Part shown: piece after piece, positions 8,311 to 16,719 of the stretch
Position numbering within the stretch: position 1 is the first letter of the stretch
How the letters are laid out: every line of letters begins with the position of its first letter
Assembly: GCF_900108305.1 (NCBI RefSeq)
Contig: NZ_FNUX01000007.1
Coordinates: 1-64,000, forward strand
Reading direction: 5' to 3'
DNA: 64,000 nucleotides
Origin: Nitrosomonas ureae
GTDB lineage: Bacteria > Pseudomonadota > Gammaproteobacteria > Burkholderiales > Nitrosomonadaceae
The notes under the pieces: generated by a model
Database searches by the model: none
What the model saw: the letters and a program-made list of their open reading frames with translations, nothing else
What the model was told of the DNA's origin: nothing
Made by a program: the position numbers and the translations under genes

Positions 8311-10332
8311 TTAATGCGCATGTTCCCCAGGCGGTGGCATGATTTCATCTTCCTCATTAAGTTGTCTCAATTGGAGTGTTAAAGCATCGAAATTTTGCCA
8401 GCCGAATCCTTCGAATTGAGCCACCCATCGCGCACGCAAGTAACCGAAACGATCGGTAATAAATTCCATGTGCCCGGGAAACATTCCTTTGCCCGATAGA
8501 TCAGGAACTGCTCTAATCCGCCGGTAGAGCCAATAACTATCTTTGATTTCTGACCATCCCTCAATAACTACAGGGAAATTTGCAATTTCAGCGATTTGCT
8601 CCAATTCCCATGGCTCCAGGGCACGAATCGGTATCGCCAGAACTTCGGTATCTAGCGCCTTGATTCGGTCATACGAAGCAGCCAATTGAAAAAAACGCTC
8701 TTTGGATTGAGGCCAGGAAAACAACACCAGCAATACATTCTTCTGTAAGCGAAAATCCCTTAAATTACCACCGGAACCATCATTCGCTGCATAGTTAAAC
8801 ACCGGTGATGCGATGGCGGGCATCTCGGGTAAAATCATGCTTCCCAACAAGCGCGCATCAAAACCGCGCGATAATGCATGAAGAAAATTGATCAAATCCC
8901 AGCGATCATCTTCGGATAAAGTTGCAGCAAAACCCGGCATCTGCGTTCCCGGAATGCCATGCGTCAACAGATGAAAAACATTACCTACGGTATATTGTGC
9001 CGTATGTTGCTGTGTTAGCAGATCGGTGGGATCTCGTACGTCGGGATCAGCAACAGGCTGCGTACCCTTGCCTTGCGGACCGTGACAGTTGATGCAGTTT
9101 TCTGCAAACAGCCGGGAACCATTGACAATGGAAATGGTATCAAAAGGTACCGTCGGTTTCAGATAAGTCTCAGGATAGGCTTCGATCGCCAAAGGCGGCA
9201 AAGCAATCGCCATTGAACTGATCCCCAGCAAGCCAGGTACTAAAATCTTCGTCATCTTGCTCCAATGATACTTCCTGCCCAGCCAAATGGTACACAATGC
9301 AATGAAGAACAAAGCAATTCCAGACCACACCATTTCCTGTACATACGGTTCATCCCAGGTTGCATTGATCGAAAAACGGAATGGATAGGGCCAATTCTCA
9401 ATTATCGCATGCTTGGCAGGCAGCGTGTTGGCCAGGATGGTCGCAAGCAGCACCAGCAATAATGCCAGCAAGAACTCAATGCCGACCCACTGCCTTAAAT
9501 GTTTGGTACTGCGACGGGTCCGTTCAGTACCGTCCTCGAACAACATGGGAAGCCACCGGTAACGTGCTTGATAGGCAATCACCAGAATAACCGCCAGAAC
9601 GCTTAACTTCGCGATCAATAGCCAGCCGTAAGGACTGGCAACCAGAGTATGATAAAAGGTTTCGACCAGGCGATCGGTGACAATCAGGCCGGTAACGGCC
9701 AGTAAAAGTATTACAGGCAACGCAACAACCGAGAATTTCTTCAGATAATTTGCCGTTTTCAAATCTACTGCTTTACCGGATTCACTGTGGTTGCTATATA
9801 AGATAAACAGAAAGGCCGGTAACGCGCCAAACCAGGCTCCTGCCAACAATATATGCACTGCATACGGCGCAACCGCTGCAAACGACATCTCATCCGCACT
9901 GGAATGACTCATCAGCGTACCCGTTATCAACGGAAATGAAGCGGCAACAGCCCATAACAGATAATGCCATCGCTCCCGCTTAACACGCTGGAAATAAAGT
10001 ATAACCATCAATAACACACTGGCCAGTACCGCTCGTGCCACCCAAATATAGCCAATCTGCGTATTCTGCACGATCTCCAGCCAGGCGAATGGGCTCCAAA
10101 CGTTCGCAACAACTCCCGTCGCTTCACCCGTAGTGACGGCCAGAATGCCCATCAATCCTAATAAGATGATACCTGTCATCCACGGAAACCACCTTTCCAG
10201 CCGGACAACCCAGGGAGCTTCAAACAATGCTTTCTGATGACCAATGGTTACCAAAAAAACACAACTTCCGAACAAAATTAAATTAGCGGTCAATTGTGAC
10301 CACCGTGCAATTGCAGCAATGATTTCAATCAT
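8311..10332 (-). CDS. CopD-type membrane protein fused to cytochrome c and a thioredoxin-like domain
   Basis: A 673-residue inner-membrane protein with three parts. Residues 1-305 hold about eight membrane helices of the copper-resistance CopD type, with two more helices near 335-385. Residues 400-490 are a class I cytochrome c with the haem site CINCH (413-417) and a likely axial Met465 in GTQMPGF. Residues about 510-655 look like a thioredoxin/SCO-like fold (FSWPQSKERFFQLAASYD), but without a CxxC pair. The tail HAH may bind metal. The domain set suggests periplasmic copper or electron handling linked to the respiratory chain; the exact role is unknown. Confidence 0.8.
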   Translation of the reverse strand: MIEIIAAIARWSQLTANLILFGSCVFLVTIGHQKALFEAPWVVRLERWFPWMTGIILLGLMGILAVTTGEATGVVANVWSPFAWLEIVQNTQIGYIWVARAVLASVLLMVILYFQRVKRERWHYLLWAVAASFPLITGTLMSHSSADEMSFAAVAPYAVHILLAGAWFGALPAFLFILYSNHSESGKAVDLKTANYLKKFSVVALPVILLLAVTGLIVTDRLVETFYHTLVASPYGWLLIAKLSVLAVILVIAYQARYRWLPMLFEDGTERTRRSTKHLRQWVGIEFLLALLLVLLATILANTLPAKHAIIENWPYPFRFSINATWDEPYVQEMVWSGIALFFIALCTIWLGRKYHWSKMTKILVPGLLGISSMAIALPPLAIEAYPETYLKPTVPFDTISIVNGSRLFAENCINCHGPQGKGTQPVADPDVRDPTDLLTQQHTAQYTVGNVFHLLTHGIPGTQMPGFAATLSEDDRWDLINFLHALSRGFDARLLGSMILPEMPAIASPVFNYAANDGSGGNLRDFRLQKNVLLVLFSWPQSKERFFQLAASYDRIKALDTEVLAIPIRALEPWELEQIAEIANFPVVIEGWSEIKDSYWLYRRIRAVPDLSGKGMFPGHMEFITDRFGYLRARWVAQFEGFGWQNFDALTLQLRQLNEEDEIMPPPGEHAH

Positions 10333-10385
10333 GGTTTTACGATAGGAATATTTCTATTATTGTGATAATTCCCGCAAGATAGATT

Positions 10386-10577
10386 GTGATAGACAACAAC
10401 TCGATCAGCAGGAAATTTAGAATTTTGGATTCAGATAAAATAAAACACCCCAACACAAGTGGTAAGGTATTAACCGCGTACTTCAATCAGTTTTGTCTCA
10501 AAAAGCAGAAAATTGAACTCGCAGAGACAGAGATTGAATTAGATAATAGTGCTTATAAATTAACTTGGCAAACCTAA
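10386..10577 (+). CDS. Possible small protein (63 aa), uncertain
   Basis: An open frame with a GTG start at 10386, mostly polar, no recognised motif. The ribosome binding site is weak. It lies 53 bases from the divergent CopD-cytochrome gene and 61 bases before the next plus-strand gene. It could be a real small gene or chance. Confidence 0.25.
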   Translation: MIDNNSISRKFRILDSDKIKHPNTSGKVLTAYFNQFCLKKQKIELAETEIELDNSAYKLTWQT

Positions 10578-10638
10578 AAAAGAGAATACTATCACTTCTC
10601 ATTTTGGTTATGACACAAAAAAATGGAGATAAAAACTC

Positions 10639-11238
10639 ATGGCCGTACCAGCAGAAAAAGATCTGCTCGACACGATTAGTGCGATAGCTACATTGGTAAC
10701 ACCTTTGCTCCTGATCGCTCTGGGTGGAATAGGTTGGCTAATTCAAAATAGATTTAGTTCATCACAAGCAAAGCAGGATGCTCAACTCTCAAGGATTCGC
10801 GAGCTTGAAAACAAGCTGCGGGAAGACAGAATTGCAACCTACAATTCACTTCTGGAGCCTTTCTTTTTGCTATTTACGAGCGAAGATGCTTTCGCACAAG
10901 ATCTGAAATTCAAAAACAAGAATAAAAATAACATCGCAATCGCAAAGATGCTGTCTGTCGAATATCGACAGATTGGTTTTAAACTCTCTTTAGTTGCAAA
11001 TGACTCTGTAGTGCGCGCATACAACAAGTTAATGCAATTCTTCTACCATACCGAAGCTGATCCGAGACCGATCGACGAGAAGACTCGAGATTGGATTGCG
11101 TTAATGGGGACGCTTCTACTTGAAATAAGAAAAAGCATGGGTAATGAATCCAGTTCGCTCGATCGATGGGAAATGATTGAATGGTTCATGTCAGATGCGT
11201 TAGATATAAAAGCAAAATATGAAAGTACATTTCACTAG
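10639..11238 (+). CDS. Membrane-anchored coiled-coil hypothetical protein (199 aa)
   Basis: Unknown family. One membrane helix at about residues 18-36 (PLLLIALGGIGWLI) is followed by a charged, coiled-coil-like stretch (about 40-65, KQDAQLSRIRELENKLRED), then a mainly helical soluble domain with an FF-rich segment near 73-78 and a WEMIEWF segment near 182. There is no signal cleavage site, so it should stay anchored in the membrane. GGAG lies 12 bases before the ATG. Neighbours give no clue to function. Confidence 0.65.
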   Translation: MAVPAEKDLLDTISAIATLVTPLLLIALGGIGWLIQNRFSSSQAKQDAQLSRIRELENKLREDRIATYNSLLEPFFLLFTSEDAFAQDLKFKNKNKNNIAIAKMLSVEYRQIGFKLSLVANDSVVRAYNKLMQFFYHTEADPRPIDEKTRDWIALMGTLLLEIRKSMGNESSSLDRWEMIEWFMSDALDIKAKYESTFH

Positions 11239-11555
11239 GCATATTATTCGACCCAGCTGGGCAGCTACTTTGTTTAGAGATATAAATATCTCAATCGGCA
11301 AAACACCATCGCATCGATCATGTGTTCAAGGGGAATGCACGGTCGCGCAGGTTAGAAAGGAGCAATTACCGTGCAACGGCAAAGTATGAAAAAATTGATG
11401 AATTACGTCACCATGAAACAGACTGTAAAATAAAGGAAGGGCGGAACGGGGTACTAAATAAATGTAAAGGTGATGCGATTCCGATGGGTTTGGCAGCAAG
11501 CCATCTTGTACTGTCTAAATGTAAACATGGCTTGCCGGATTGTTTTTCGTACTAT
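11239..11555. other. Intergenic region between convergent genes
   Basis: This 317-base stretch separates two convergent genes. An open frame on the plus strand (from 11322) runs through it and across the BON gene, but it has no family match or start signal, so it is treated as chance. No RNA gene or clear terminator was found. Confidence 0.5.
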
Positions 11556-11870
11556 CTATTTGAGATGCATGCTATTTTTGATCGACTTTACCCCGGCGAC
11601 ACCGCTTGCCACTTCGATCGCTTTATTAATACTGGCGGAGGAGCTTACAAAGCCGCTTAGCTGCACTACCCCCTTGAATGTTTCGACATTAATTTCAGCA
11701 GACTTCAGCGTTGGCTCATTAAGTATGGCAGCCTTTACCTTGGCGGTAATGACAGTATCATCAAAATACTCTCCTGTCCCTTCCTGTTTATGCGTTGACC
11801 CGCATCCCACGGTAACGAGTAATGCCACAGTCAAAAAAGGTAAAAGGAATAATCTCGTGAAGTACTTCAT
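11556..11870 (-). CDS. BON-domain lipoprotein (OsmY-like)
   Basis: A 104-residue exported protein. The signal sequence ends in a lipobox-like LLVTVGC (Cys23), so it is probably lipid-anchored. The remainder is a single BON domain: DDTVITAKVKAAILNEPTLKS near 37-57, then INVETFKGVVQLSGFV and a second half ending VKSIKNSMHL. BON domains occur in osmotic-stress proteins such as OsmY and bind membranes or outer-membrane partners. OsmY itself has two BON domains, so this is a short single-domain member. Confidence 0.88.
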   Translation of the reverse strand: MKYFTRLFLLPFLTVALLVTVGCGSTHKQEGTGEYFDDTVITAKVKAAILNEPTLKSAEINVETFKGVVQLSGFVSSSASINKAIEVASGVAGVKSIKNSMHLK

Positions 11871-11987
11871 AATTCAATCTCCTGTCAATTGCTCATCTCA
11901 AACGATCAGCTAAGTTAGATCAATAAAAAAACTCCAAGCTGGCTATTCAACCACCCCTCTTATATTACACTTGCGATCATGATCAAT

Positions 11988-12338
11988 CTAGTGGTGCATA
12001 TCCGCCATTTGCTTGCATGTCTCGGCACAGTCTCTACAAGCTTCGACACATTCGTTCATATCTCCGGTTTTCTCGCAATCTATTGCACATGCTTCGCAAA
12101 TCTCGGCACAAATACCGCAAACAGCGCTGGAATGAACAGCACCGCTGAGCATAAGATTAGCTGATGTCTGACAGATTTCGGCACAACTCATCAGTAGTCG
12201 GAAGTGGCTGGGTTCAACATGTTTTCCGCCGGTTTCAAGGCAATGATTCATCCCCATTTGCAGGCAAATCTGATGACAGCTGGTACAGGCCGCGATACAG
12301 GCTTGCATATCATGTTTGACGTAGGTTGACTGATCCAT
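11988..12338 (-). CDS. Four-helix-bundle copper-storage protein (Csp/DUF326)
   Basis: A 116-residue protein with 16 cysteines (14, 18, 21, 25, 33, 52, 56, 74, 77, 81, 84, 88, 97, 101, 104, 108) spaced as CxxxC and CxxC along helices. This is the pattern of Csp copper-storage proteins, which hold many Cu(I) ions inside a four-helix bundle. No signal peptide is seen, so it should be cytosolic like Csp3. The C-terminal MADMHH and the His residues near the bundle mouth could help load copper. Copper storage would suit an ammonia oxidiser, whose ammonia monooxygenase needs copper. Confidence 0.9.
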   Translation of the reverse strand: MDQSTYVKHDMQACIAACTSCHQICLQMGMNHCLETGGKHVEPSHFRLLMSCAEICQTSANLMLSGAVHSSAVCGICAEICEACAIDCEKTGDMNECVEACRDCAETCKQMADMHH

Positions 12339-12708
12339 GAAAGTCTCCTAAGGTAAGTGGTAAGTGAATAAAAATAAATGAACAATACAATCAAGGAAGT
12401 CCTGAAAAACTTGCATCAGTCATTCCGAGAAAGATAATAAGTATTTAATAATTAAAGCAATAAATTTATCAATATACTTGAAATGACGCCTGTTCGAAAT
12501 TTCCTTAAAACGATGTTGCAGTAAAATAATCCGATAACATATTGTTTTGATGAGAGAATCCGGAACCATACGAATAACTGCAACTATAGCTACAATGCTA
12601 ATCGTGGTCTGTGCGGTATCATACATATTCAAAAAATGATCAGACGAAACGATCATCGGCTTGATCTGAATCTTGGGCCGAGGCTTAACCCATTTATTTA
12701 TACAAAAT

Positions 12709-13908
12709 ATGAATGCGATTGATACTTTTCAGTTTGCCTTACAGTCGTTACTGGCTCATCGGCTGCGCACCGTATTATCAGCCTCTGGAATTGCTATCGG
12801 AATTGCTGCGGTTATTCTCCTGACCGCCATTGGCGATGGCGTGCAACGCTTTGTATTATCGGAATTTACCCAGTTTGGAACCAACATTGTCACAATCACG
12901 CCAGGAAAAATCAATACTCATGGCGGCTCCCTGGGCGCTATCAGCAGCGCGCGATTATTGACAATAGAGGACGCGATGGCACTGCGACAGAGTCGCCACG
13001 CCGAATATATCAATGCCAGCGTAGTCGGCAATGCGGAGATCCGTGCGCAAGGCCGTAGCCGGCGCGTAACGGCATATGGTCAGGGACCCGATTTTGCCAA
13101 GGCTTTTAATATGCAAATCGAAATCGGGCAATTTTTACCCGATGATGATCCGCGCAATCCACGGGCGTATGCGGTATTGGGTGCCAAAGTACGCGCTGAG
13201 ATTTTCGGCGATACTAACCCTCTGGGTGCAATCTTGCAGGTTGGCGGCTCGCGCTTCCGCGTTATCGGTGTCATGGCATCCAAGGGACAAATACTCGGTT
13301 TTGATCTGGATGACACCGTTTTCATACCCACAACCCGGGCATTGGAAGTATTCAACCGGCAAGGTGTAATGGAAATTCAATTGGCATATTTTCCCGATAT
13401 TCCGGTGCACGTTGTTGTCGAAGATATCCAGCGCATTCTGATTTCCCGTCACGGGCGTGAGGATTTCACCATCAAACCACAACAACAAATGCTCAGCACT
13501 TTATCCACTGTACTGAGCGTATTAAAGTTTGCGGTTGCTGCACTGGGCGGTATTTCCCTGGTAGTAGGCGCAGTCGGTATGGTCACGCTGATGCATATTG
13601 CAGTTTCTGAACGGGTATCCGAAATCGGCCTGCTTACCGCTTTAGGCGCGACACGCACGCGCATCCGCATTTTATTTTTGTTGGAATCCATTGCGCTTTC
13701 CACACTGGGGGGGTTAGCAGGATTGCTCATCGGATCGGGTATCGCCTGGTTGCTCAAATTATTGATCAGCGATCTGCCCGTGAATATTCCATGGGATTAT
13801 GTACTTGGCGCCCTGTGCATATCGATGGTGATCGGCCTCGCCGCCGGTGTAATCCCAGCCATGCAGGCGGCAAAGCTAAACCCTGTGGATGCATTACGCA
13901 CGGATTAG
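12709..13908 (+). CDS. MacB/FtsX-type ABC transporter permease
   Basis: About 400 residues with the MacB layout: an N-terminal membrane helix (TVLSASGIAIGIAAVILLTA), a periplasmic MacB core domain of about 220 residues, then three C-terminal helices of the FtsX type with the conserved ERVSEIGLLTALGATRTRI segment. Proteins of this class work in mechanotransmission or lipoprotein/peptide export together with an ATPase, but no ATPase gene is adjacent. The ATG at 12709 was preferred over a TTG at 12673; neither has a strong ribosome binding site. Confidence 0.87.
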   Translation: MNAIDTFQFALQSLLAHRLRTVLSASGIAIGIAAVILLTAIGDGVQRFVLSEFTQFGTNIVTITPGKINTHGGSLGAISSARLLTIEDAMALRQSRHAEYINASVVGNAEIRAQGRSRRVTAYGQGPDFAKAFNMQIEIGQFLPDDDPRNPRAYAVLGAKVRAEIFGDTNPLGAILQVGGSRFRVIGVMASKGQILGFDLDDTVFIPTTRALEVFNRQGVMEIQLAYFPDIPVHVVVEDIQRILISRHGREDFTIKPQQQMLSTLSTVLSVLKFAVAALGGISLVVGAVGMVTLMHIAVSERVSEIGLLTALGATRTRIRILFLLESIALSTLGGLAGLLIGSGIAWLLKLLISDLPVNIPWDYVLGALCISMVIGLAAGVIPAMQAAKLNPVDALRTD

Positions 13909-14045
13909 CCGGTAGGTAACTCATTGTTATTTTCATCTTTACCGTCTTGGGCACTACTTCATTCATGCGGTTTAGGCTGATATATAATCTGGCATACTTC
14001 ACTCTTTCCAAGCTGCCACGAACAGAATGAGCCCAAATGTGATAT

Positions 14046-15338
14046 ATGAAGCGCACTATAAAGTTCTGTAGCCTCATAATACTGGCGAACGTGAGTATTG
14101 CCTCATGTCATGCAGTTAATTTCACCTACAAAGGTGGCCCCAGGATCAAGACCGATGACGGTAATTTTGAAATTGGGTTAAACGGCCGCGGACACTTCGA
14201 TGTGCATGCGTTATATCCCGATCAGGCAAATCCGGATTACCCTGCATTGGGCAGTCAGCTTCTGCATGGCAATGATCGTGATGGCTTTAATTGGCGCAGA
14301 ACCTACGCCACTATTACCGGAAGAATTTATGGCGTTAATTTTAAATTCGAAGATGATTTCGCAATCAATGCGACTACCGGATTTCCACATAGTCTTCGTG
14401 AGGCCTGGATAGCTACGGGGCTGGGAACGGGTCAGTTAACTATCGGGCAATTCAAACCGTACCGGGGATTGGAAGAAATAACCAGCTCCAATGAAATTAC
14501 CTTGATGGAACGGCCATCAACATCGTCAACCGGAATATATAGCGGACGTCAATTTCTGACTGGTATTGGCTACCGGGGAATGGTCAAGGATAATCTGGGT
14601 TTTGGCATTCATGTGATGAGCCTGTCGCACTTTGGCTTGCCGTTTGCAGGAATCAGCTATGGCGGTCGCGCTGTCTGGCTGCCGATCGACAAAACAGGCC
14701 ACATTCTGCATCTTGGACTTTCAGCCAGTCGGGATACCACCAGTAAAGATTCCCTATCGGCCGGAGTTGCCGACGTTTATGGTGGACGTCAAGGCATCAC
14801 CCAATCTTTGGGAATCGCCGGAACCAGTTTGGGCGCGCCTAACCACAATAGTCAGTCCACTTTTGCTGCAGAAACCGCGTATTCCTTCGGACCACTTACA
14901 CTACAGGGGGAATACGCCGTCACAAGGCTCGACAATACCCATCAAACAGCTGGAAACAACAGGGATTCCACCATTCATGCTTTTTATGTGCAAGCCAGCT
15001 GGTTTGTAACCGGAGAAACTGTCGTGTATAAGAAAGATCGCGGTGCTTTTGGTAAACCTCAGCCAAACGGCCGATGGGGCGCACTGGAATTTGCCGGACG
15101 TTATGATCTTGCCGAGAATTCCAACCAAAGCCTCACCGCCAATCCATGTAGAACCGGTACCTCAAAATGCCAGATTCAAGTCATCACACTGGGTGTAAAT
15201 TGGTATCCCCATATGAATATCCGGTTTATGCTGAATTATTACCTGACCGATGCCGCATTTGGAAATACCGGTTTGGATACGCCAACGCGCACCGATCATT
15301 TTTCAGTGCTTTCTTTCCGAACTCAGGTCAGCTTCTAA
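14046..15338 (+). CDS. OprO/OprP-type phosphate-selective porin
   Basis: An outer-membrane beta-barrel of 430 residues. A signal peptide ends near residue 24 (ASCHA). The start of the mature part (FTYKGGPRIKTDDGNFEIGLNGR) and the later FKPYRGLEEITSSNEITLMERP resemble the phosphate-selective porin family, and the chain ends in Phe (RTQVSF), as needed for Bam assembly. The real substrate cannot be told; many relatives pass phosphate or other anions. It is 137 bases after the permease gene and may be separately transcribed. Confidence 0.85.
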   Translation: MKRTIKFCSLIILANVSIASCHAVNFTYKGGPRIKTDDGNFEIGLNGRGHFDVHALYPDQANPDYPALGSQLLHGNDRDGFNWRRTYATITGRIYGVNFKFEDDFAINATTGFPHSLREAWIATGLGTGQLTIGQFKPYRGLEEITSSNEITLMERPSTSSTGIYSGRQFLTGIGYRGMVKDNLGFGIHVMSLSHFGLPFAGISYGGRAVWLPIDKTGHILHLGLSASRDTTSKDSLSAGVADVYGGRQGITQSLGIAGTSLGAPNHNSQSTFAAETAYSFGPLTLQGEYAVTRLDNTHQTAGNNRDSTIHAFYVQASWFVTGETVVYKKDRGAFGKPQPNGRWGALEFAGRYDLAENSNQSLTANPCRTGTSKCQIQVITLGVNWYPHMNIRFMLNYYLTDAAFGNTGLDTPTRTDHFSVLSFRTQVSF

Positions 15339-15404
15339 TATACTAATAGGACAGCTGCCGGAATTTCCAGTTTGCTGTTAATCCATTAATCAAGGAGGTG
15401 TCTC

Positions 15405-15944
15405 ATGCGCATTCCGCTCGTTTTAATCATGCTTTCTCTAGCGAATTCCGCTCTTGCCTGCAACAGCACGCTTTTGGATCAGAATTTTCGTAAGCTTGCA
15501 GAATCGGAGATGGTGAATTTATGCGAGACCTACGCCGGCAAGGTGCTACTCGTTGTGAATACTGCCAGTAAATGCGGCTATACACCGCAGTATGAAGAGT
15601 TAGAACAACTATATAATAAATATCAATCCAAGGGATTGGTCGTGCTGGGTTTTCCATCCAATGATTTTATGGGACAGGAACCTGGAACCGAAGCTGAAAT
15701 TCAGGATTTCTGCCGCTTGACCTACGATGTAAAATTCCCGATGTTTGAGAAAACCACGGTAAAAAAAGGCCATGCACATCCATTTTATGTTCAGCTGGCT
15801 GAATTATCCGGCACCTATCCGACCTGGAATTTTCAAAAATATTTAATCAATCGCGACGGCCAATTCATTACTCAATTCAGTCCACATACCAAGCCTTCTG
15901 ATCCAGCTGTGGTGACAGCAATAGAGCAAGCACTAAGACAATAA
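15405..15944 (+). CDS. Periplasmic glutathione peroxidase (Cys type, BtuE-like)
   Basis: A thiol peroxidase of 179 residues. The signal peptide (residues 1-18, ending NSALA) puts it in the periplasm. The peroxidatic residue is Cys57 in NTASKCGYTPQYEELE. The WNF motif is present (YPTWNFQKYLINRDG), but the usual catalytic Gln segment FPCNQF reads FPSNDF here, so Asp takes its place. A second cysteine in FCRLTYDVKFP aligns with the one in E. coli BtuE. A strong AAGGAGG precedes the ATG. The next gene starts four bases after the stop, so they form an operon. Confidence 0.9.
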   Translation: MRIPLVLIMLSLANSALACNSTLLDQNFRKLAESEMVNLCETYAGKVLLVVNTASKCGYTPQYEELEQLYNKYQSKGLVVLGFPSNDFMGQEPGTEAEIQDFCRLTYDVKFPMFEKTTVKKGHAHPFYVQLAELSGTYPTWNFQKYLINRDGQFITQFSPHTKPSDPAVVTAIEQALRQ

Positions 15945-15948
15945 ATTA

Positions 15949-16566
15949 ATGAACAAGCAACCGCAATCTTCAACTGATTTACCAGAAAATCAAAAACCAC
16001 AAATAAGTATCCTAGCGCTCTTGATCGTGTCCTTGTTTATCGGATTGATCGCCGGTGCCGGTGTCGATAAGTCTTATATACTTCCGATAGTATTTATCTC
16101 TGCAGTGATACTTATTTCCAATCGAAACAAAATTGCTAATGCAGTTCAACCGGAAAAAAGCCCACAGCAGCATATAAAGCCGGCAGCAGACTATTATAAC
16201 TGGCCTGAATCAGGCCAGTTTGCCTGCATAATTGCAGCGGCCCCTCGTCAGCAAGTGATTCAACAATTGGCGCAGGAAAATGGCATTAATCCGGATGACA
16301 ACCCAGTTACAAAAACGCATATCCTGAAAGCCCGTCTGATAACGGACAATAGCAACCCTTTTGACAGTGACGTGGTTCATATCGACATTGACGGGCGTAC
16401 CGTCTATTATCTAAGTCGTGAAGAATCCAGAAGTTTCCGCCGCAGACTCGACGAAAAAGGAGTTTCTAATCAGATCATTATTTGTAATGCAATTATTTCA
16501 GGAAGCAGCGAAGCAAATAATAAACCTCTTCGCTATACAGTAAAGCTCGACATAGAGCCATTCTGA
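15949..16566 (+). CDS. Membrane protein with HIRAN-like C-terminal domain
   Basis: 205 residues. Two membrane helices lie at about 20-60 (ISILALLIVSLFIGLIAGAG and ILPIVFISAVILIS). The C-terminal half resembles the HIRAN fold: NPFDSDVVHIDIDGRTVYYL followed by SREESRSFRRRLDEKG matches the pattern seen in HIRAN-related bacterial proteins. HIRAN domains bind DNA ends in helicases; the role of membrane-bound forms is not known to me. It begins 4 bases after the peroxidase stop, so translation is probably coupled. Confidence 0.65.
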   Translation: MNKQPQSSTDLPENQKPQISILALLIVSLFIGLIAGAGVDKSYILPIVFISAVILISNRNKIANAVQPEKSPQQHIKPAADYYNWPESGQFACIIAAAPRQQVIQQLAQENGINPDDNPVTKTHILKARLITDNSNPFDSDVVHIDIDGRTVYYLSREESRSFRRRLDEKGVSNQIIICNAIISGSSEANNKPLRYTVKLDIEPF

Positions 16567-16719
16567 AAAATAATAACTCATAGAAACTACCAGTACTAAT
16601 CAATTCCGAGAGGATTCACTTTCAGCATTTTTTCCACCGACTGGTTACAATCAAACTGTAATAAACCGGCTATTCTGCTCAACTTAAAGCAAGGTAATCG
16701 GAATTTAATCACTACCCGC

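Noticed and set aside
11322-11660. 112-codon plus-strand frame overlapping the BON lipoprotein gene
   Set aside because: The opposite strand has a clear BON lipoprotein; this frame shows no family pattern.
12420-12656. 78-codon hydrophobic frame on the minus strand before the MacB-like gene
   Set aside because: No ribosome binding site and no family resemblance; it lies where promoters for the next gene are expected.
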